Source: Paracoccus marcusii
GTDB taxonomy: Bacteria > Pseudomonadota > Alphaproteobacteria > Rhodobacterales > Rhodobacteraceae
DNA: 33,231 nt
Assembly: GCF_006151785.1 (NCBI RefSeq)
Contig: NZ_VDDD01000026.1
Location: 1 to 33,231, forward strand
Reading direction: 5' to 3'
Positions within the stretch are counted from its first letter, which is position 1. Each line of letters opens with the position of its first letter. This document shows positions 30,056 to 33,231 of the stretch, in pieces. A program made the translations under genes and the position numbers. The notes below the pieces were generated by a model. It made no database searches. It was not told the origin of the DNA and worked only from the letters and a program-made list of their open reading frames with translations.

Positions 30056-31378
30056 ATGGACAAGCTTGAATCGATCGCGCGCCGGCTGTCGCAGCTGCGC
30101 CTGGCCACGCATTACGGTCGCGTGCAGTCGATCCGCGCGGGCCTGATCGCCGCCGAAGGGCTGAACGGGCGCGCATCGGTCGGCGACCGGGTGCGAATCG
30201 CCCTGCAATCGGGCGATCTGGGCGGAGAGATCGTGGGCCTGTCGCCCCGCGCCGCCCAGATCCTGCCCGAGGGCCCGATCGAGGGGCTGTCGGTCGGCGC
30301 CCAGGTGCAGCTGGACTTCGCGCCGCGAATCGCCCCCTGCGATGCCTGGATCGGCCGGATCATCGACCCGTTGGGACAGCCCCTGGACGGCCGCCCGCTG
30401 ACCCAGGGCCTGACGCGCCGCAGTTTTCGGACCGAAGCGCCGCCTGCCGCCACGCGCAAGCGCCTTGGGGCGCGGCTGGCCACCGGAATGGCTGTCTTCG
30501 ACACGCTGCTGCCCATCGTCGCGGGACAGCGGATCGGCCTGTTCGCGGGATCGGGGGTGGGAAAGTCCACGCTGCTGTCGCAGATGGCGCGCGGGGTACA
30601 GGCCGATGTCGTGGTGATCGCCATGATCGGCGAACGCGGTCGCGAGCTGCGCGAATTCGTCGAAAAGACGATGGGTCCGGAGGGCATGGCCCGTGCGGTG
30701 ATCGTCGCGGCGACCTCGGATCAGTCGCCGCTGATCCGGCGGCGCTGTGCCTGGGCCGCGATGGCCGTGGCCGAGCATTTTCGCGACCAGGGCCGCCACG
30801 TCCTGTTCCTGGCCGATTCGATCACCCGCTTTGCCGAGGCGCACCGCGAGATCGCCTTGGCCGCGGGCGAGCCCCCAAGCTATCGCGGCTTTCCCCCGTC
30901 GGTGTCGAACCTGATCATGGCGCTGGCGGAACGCGCAGGCCCCGGCCCGGAAGGGTCGGGCGACATCACCGGCATCTTCAGCGTGCTGGTCGCGGGATCG
31001 GACATGGAGGAGCCGGTGGCCGACATCCTGCGCGGGACGCTGGACGGCCATGTCGTGCTGGACCGCACCATCGCGGAACGGGGCCGCTTTCCGGCGGTCG
31101 ACGTGGTGCGGTCGGTGTCACGGTCGCTGCCCGATGCCGCCAGCGCGGTCGAGAACGCGGCCATCGGGCGGGCCCGCGCGGCGCTGGGCGCCTATGCCGA
31201 ATCGGAACTGATGATCCGCGCGGGCCTCTATGCGCCCGGTTCGGACGCCAAGCTGGACGAGGCGGTGCGATTGTACCCCCAGCTGGACGAATTCGTGACG
31301 CGCCGTTGCCCCGGCATCGCGGACAGCTTTGCCGCGTTGGAGGCCGCGCTGCGCCTGCCCATGCGCGCGCGCGCGTGA
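30056..31378 (+). CDS. fliI: Flagellar export ATPase FliI
   Basis: FliI is the F1-beta-like hexameric ATPase that prepares substrates for flagellar export. The 440-residue protein has an N-terminal beta barrel (about 15-90), DAWIGRIIDPLGQPLDG (96-112), Walker A GSGVGKST (165-172), IGERGRELREF (191-201) with the catalytic Glu, and Walker B VLFLADSITRFA. PSYRGFPPSVSNLIMALAERAGP and GTLDGHVVLDRTIAERGRFPAVD are further FliI/F1 blocks. AAAGGAG precedes ATG 30056. The extreme N-terminus is short, so the FliH-binding helix is reduced. fliH is not adjacent. Confidence 0.97.
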   Translation: MDKLESIARRLSQLRLATHYGRVQSIRAGLIAAEGLNGRASVGDRVRIALQSGDLGGEIVGLSPRAAQILPEGPIEGLSVGAQVQLDFAPRIAPCDAWIGRIIDPLGQPLDGRPLTQGLTRRSFRTEAPPAATRKRLGARLATGMAVFDTLLPIVAGQRIGLFAGSGVGKSTLLSQMARGVQADVVVIAMIGERGRELREFVEKTMGPEGMARAVIVAATSDQSPLIRRRCAWAAMAVAEHFRDQGRHVLFLADSITRFAEAHREIALAAGEPPSYRGFPPSVSNLIMALAERAGPGPEGSGDITGIFSVLVAGSDMEEPVADILRGTLDGHVVLDRTIAERGRFPAVDVVRSVSRSLPDAASAVENAAIGRARAALGAYAESELMIRAGLYAPGSDAKLDEAVRLYPQLDEFVTRRCPGIADSFAALEAALRLPMRARA

Positions 31379-31395
31379 AACCAAGCGGCGCCGCG

Positions 31396-31426
31396 TTGCG
31401 TTGGCTTAATCAATGTTAGAACGCAA
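31396..31426. promoter_or_regulatory. Inverted repeat TTGCGTT-N17-AACGCAA upstream of the Crp/Fnr gene
   Basis: Perfect 7-base arms at 31396-31402 and 31420-31426 enclose 17 bases (GGCTTAATCAATGTTAG). A third TTGCGT lies at 31437-31442 in direct orientation. Inside the spacer TTAA-N6-TTAG resembles a CtrA box with wrong spacing. The arms are too far apart for a terminator, and the site ends 65 bases before the regulator start, so an operator, perhaps autoregulatory, is plausible. It does not match the FNR box TTGAT-N4-ATCAA. Confidence 0.4.
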
Positions 31427-31491
31427 GGGGGGACCATTGCGTCCAGAATCCCGATTTGCAACTGTCCGGCTGCCTTAGAAGGAGGGGCGGA

Positions 31492-32223
31492 ATGGCGATT
31501 ACCGAGTATTTTATCCGTTTCCTTCAACGACGTGACAGCTTGCCCGAACGCGATCTGGCCCGTCTTCGCGCCTTGCGTACCCAACATGTCAGCTTCGCCT
31601 CCGGAGAGGTGATCGTCCCCGTCGACCGGGTGGCGAAACGCAGCTGCATGATGCTGCGCGGCATGTCGGCGCGTTCGCACCGCCTGGTCGGCCGACCCGA
31701 CGAACGGGTTATCACCGCCCTGCACGTGCCGGGCGATTTCGTCGATCTGCACGGGTTCGTTCTGGCCGGGCTGGAACATTCCGTCGTCGCTGTCGGTCCC
31801 GCCGAGGTCGAGTTCGTCGATCACGACGAACTGGTCGAGATCACCGAGAACTTTCCGCACCTGACGCGCCTGTTGTGGATGGCGACGCTGATCGACGCGG
31901 CGGTGCACCGGCAATGGCTGGTCGCGGCGGCCTCGCTGCGCTCGAGCGCGCATCTGGCCCACCTGCTGTGCGAGGTCTATACCCGCCTGAACGCCGTCGG
32001 CGCCGCGGCCGACCATCAGTTCTCTCTGCCTTTGCTGCAACGGGAACTGGCGGATATCCTGGGATATTCACCCATCCACGTGAACCGGGCCGTGCGCGAT
32101 CTGCGCGATCGTGGTCTGCTGCGCTGGTCCGGGGCGGATGTGTCGATCCTGGACTGGAAGGGCCTGGCGATGCTGGCCCGGTTCGACCCGACCTATCTAG
32201 ACATGGAGCGTCAGAGCCGCTGA
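31492..32223 (+). CDS. Crp/Fnr-family transcriptional regulator
   Basis: The 243-residue protein has a cyclic-nucleotide-binding-like beta roll (about 30-125; HVSFASGEVIVPVDRVAKRSCMMLRG, HVPGDFVDLHGF), a dimer helix (130-165) and a Crp-type helix-turn-helix (about 183-211; LQRELADILGYSPIHVNRAVRDLRDRGLL). Only two cysteines occur (52 and 160) and there is no N-terminal cluster, so it is not an oxygen-sensing FNR. The classical cAMP-binding PGExFGE/RxA pattern is absent; the equivalent reads PGDFVDLHG. The start is ATG 31492 right after AAGGAGGGG. It is separate from fliI (113-base gap) and converges with the extensin-like gene, four bases between stops. The effector is unknown. Confidence 0.9.
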   Translation: MAITEYFIRFLQRRDSLPERDLARLRALRTQHVSFASGEVIVPVDRVAKRSCMMLRGMSARSHRLVGRPDERVITALHVPGDFVDLHGFVLAGLEHSVVAVGPAEVEFVDHDELVEITENFPHLTRLLWMATLIDAAVHRQWLVAAASLRSSAHLAHLLCEVYTRLNAVGAAADHQFSLPLLQRELADILGYSPIHVNRAVRDLRDRGLLRWSGADVSILDWKGLAMLARFDPTYLDMERQSR

Positions 32224-32227
32224 GGTA

Positions 32228-33049
32228 TCATTCGCACAGCCGCCAGCCGCCGTTCCGGGCTGCAATGTCCAGATGCAGGTGGTCGTCATGCGCGGCGTTC
32301 GATCCCGGTCCCAGAACGGTGGTGAACAGCAGGCATCCGGTCCCCTGCGCTGCCTTCTGAAAGCTTTCGGCGGCATCGCCGTCGCCTTGGCGCGGCTGCA
32401 CCAGCACGGGATCGCCACCGTCGAAGAGAAAGCCCATCACGTCGATCGCATTGCCATAGCCGTGTTCCGACGGTTTCGGATCCGCCTCTCCGGTGCCCAC
32501 GCGGTCGCGGCAGGAATAGGCCGGTCCGGTCTCCAGCGCGGTCAGGCGCGGCGTTTCGGGCAGAAGCCCCGCGGCAGGCTGCAGGAAATCCCGCGTCCAC
32601 AACGCCAGCGACAGCGCGGCCGCACAGCGCATCACCGGCTCGCCTGACAGGGCGACGTCGGGCAGGATGCGGCTGACCTGCAGCGGACGGGCGATGCCGC
32701 AGTCGCGGTTGTCCGGGTCGGTCACGGGGGGCTGGGGGCGGAATTGCGCGCCCATCACCGACAGCGCCACTCGGCAGGCGTCGTATTCCGCGTCCGTCTC
32801 GGCCAAGGTGAGCCAGACCGGCGGGGGCGGCGGGCCGAAGGGCTGCGCCGCAGGTTCGTCCGGTACCGATTCGCTGATCGCATCAGGGACCGGGTCCGGC
32901 GCTCGCGCCGGTTCCGCAGCTTCGGGCTTTTCGGGCGGGCGGTCGGCGGTCTGGGCGGTGTCAGGCTCTGCCTCAGGGGGGCGCTCCTGCGCCAGGGCGG
33001 GGACCACCGCCAGCGTCAACGCGATGATCGTCCCCGCCACGCGGATCAT
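32228..33049 (-). CDS. Extensin-like secreted protein with LAS-peptidase-type residues
   Basis: The 273-residue precursor has a signal peptide (MIRVAGTIIALTLAVVPALA) and then a Pro/Glu/Ala-rich linker (21-78). The C-terminal extensin-like domain (about 88-273) has DCGIARPLQV, SEHGYGNAIDVMGF (194-207) and HDDHLHLDI (254-262). His196, Asp203 and His257/His259 fit the zinc triad of LAS enzymes such as D,D-peptidases, so a peptidoglycan hydrolase role in the periplasm is likely though unproven. Six cysteines (92, 117, 142, 180, 239, 272) suggest three disulfides. The start overlaps the stop of the next upstream gene as ATGA at 33046-33049. Confidence 0.88.
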   Translation of the reverse strand: MIRVAGTIIALTLAVVPALAQERPPEAEPDTAQTADRPPEKPEAAEPARAPDPVPDAISESVPDEPAAQPFGPPPPPVWLTLAETDAEYDACRVALSVMGAQFRPQPPVTDPDNRDCGIARPLQVSRILPDVALSGEPVMRCAAALSLALWTRDFLQPAAGLLPETPRLTALETGPAYSCRDRVGTGEADPKPSEHGYGNAIDVMGFLFDGGDPVLVQPRQGDGDAAESFQKAAQGTGCLLFTTVLGPGSNAAHDDHLHLDIAARNGGWRLCE

Positions 33050-33231
33050 GGCTGCGCCTCTTCCAGGGGCGGGACGACGAACCCTTCGGGCAGCGCGCCG
33101 CTGAGGGCATCGCTGAGCGGATCAGGGTTTGCCGGCTCGGCGGCGTCCGGCGCGACGGGGATGGCCGCCGGATCCGTGGCCGCAGGGGCCACCGGCGTCG
33201 GGGCAGCGGGGCTCGGGGCAGCGGCAGCCGG
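33046..33231 (-). CDS. C-terminus of a Pro/Ala-rich protein (partial, runs off the window)
   Basis: An open minus-strand frame enters at 33231 and ends with TGA at 33046-33048, giving 61 residues rich in Pro and Ala (PAAAAPSPAAPTPVAPAATD), then NPDPLSDALSGALPEGFVVPPLEEAQP. The four-base overlap with the extensin-like gene indicates one operon, and the composition resembles that protein's own linker, so an exported or envelope protein is likely. No family can be named from this fragment. Confidence 0.6.
   Translation of the reverse strand, partial: PAAAAPSPAAPTPVAPAATDPAAIPVAPDAAEPANPDPLSDALSGALPEGFVVPPLEEAQP

Noticed and set aside
29957-31051. Extension of the flgB frame through fliI
   Set aside because: It is antisense to fliI; FlgB begins at MFEKIEML with its own ribosome binding site.
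31492-32223. FNR-type oxygen sensor
   Set aside because: The N-terminal cysteine cluster is absent; only two distant cysteines are present.

Overview
The window is high-GC alphaproteobacterial DNA, most likely from the Rhodobacteraceae/Paracoccaceae and close to Paracoccus or Rhodobacter. Pointers are the flagellar gene content and order, a CtrA-type box before flgE, the extensin-like protein and the two G/C-stem intergenic repeats ending in a GGGTATT-like tail. The genus is an inference. I see no tRNA, rRNA, CRISPR array, insertion sequence or prophage gene.

Region 1 (1-7111): pnp (PNPase) with a strong intrinsic terminator, then three overlapping glycosyltransferase genes. The first is clearly lower in GC than everything around it. 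They converge head-on with a 1-Cys peroxiredoxin gene. An aldehyde dehydrogenase gene is read divergently from the peroxiredoxin.

Region 2 (7112-18499): an intergenic space with three hairpins, then a hybrid PAS histidine kinase and an OmpR-type response regulator on the minus strand. Divergent from these runs a seven-gene operon: long-chain-type acyl-CoA ligase, livG, livH, livM, livK, livF and a PaaK-like adenylating enzyme. It looks like a regulated uptake-and-CoA-activation unit for an unidentified carboxylic acid. Tandem GTA-centred repeats in the divergent promoter region are a candidate operator. The PaaK-like protein lacks the usual Ser/Thr/Gly-rich phosphate loop. This is the best candidate in the window for a poorly described system.

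Region 3 (18500-31378): a flagellar cluster. motB, flgE, flgK, flgL and flgI run on the plus strand; flgB, flgC, fliE, fliQ, flgF, flgG, flgA, flgH and fliL run on the minus strand; fliI is divergent from flgB. A family-2 glycosyltransferase gene sits between flgI and fliL, just past a terminator that closes the fliL operon. FliL carries an unusual His/Gly/Asp tract. motA is not in the window.

Region 4 (31379-33231): a Crp/Fnr-family regulator lacking an FNR iron-sulfur cysteine cluster, preceded by an inverted repeat. It converges with an extensin-like secreted protein that has LAS-peptidase-like metal residues. The Pro/Ala-rich C-terminus of one more gene runs off the end of the window.
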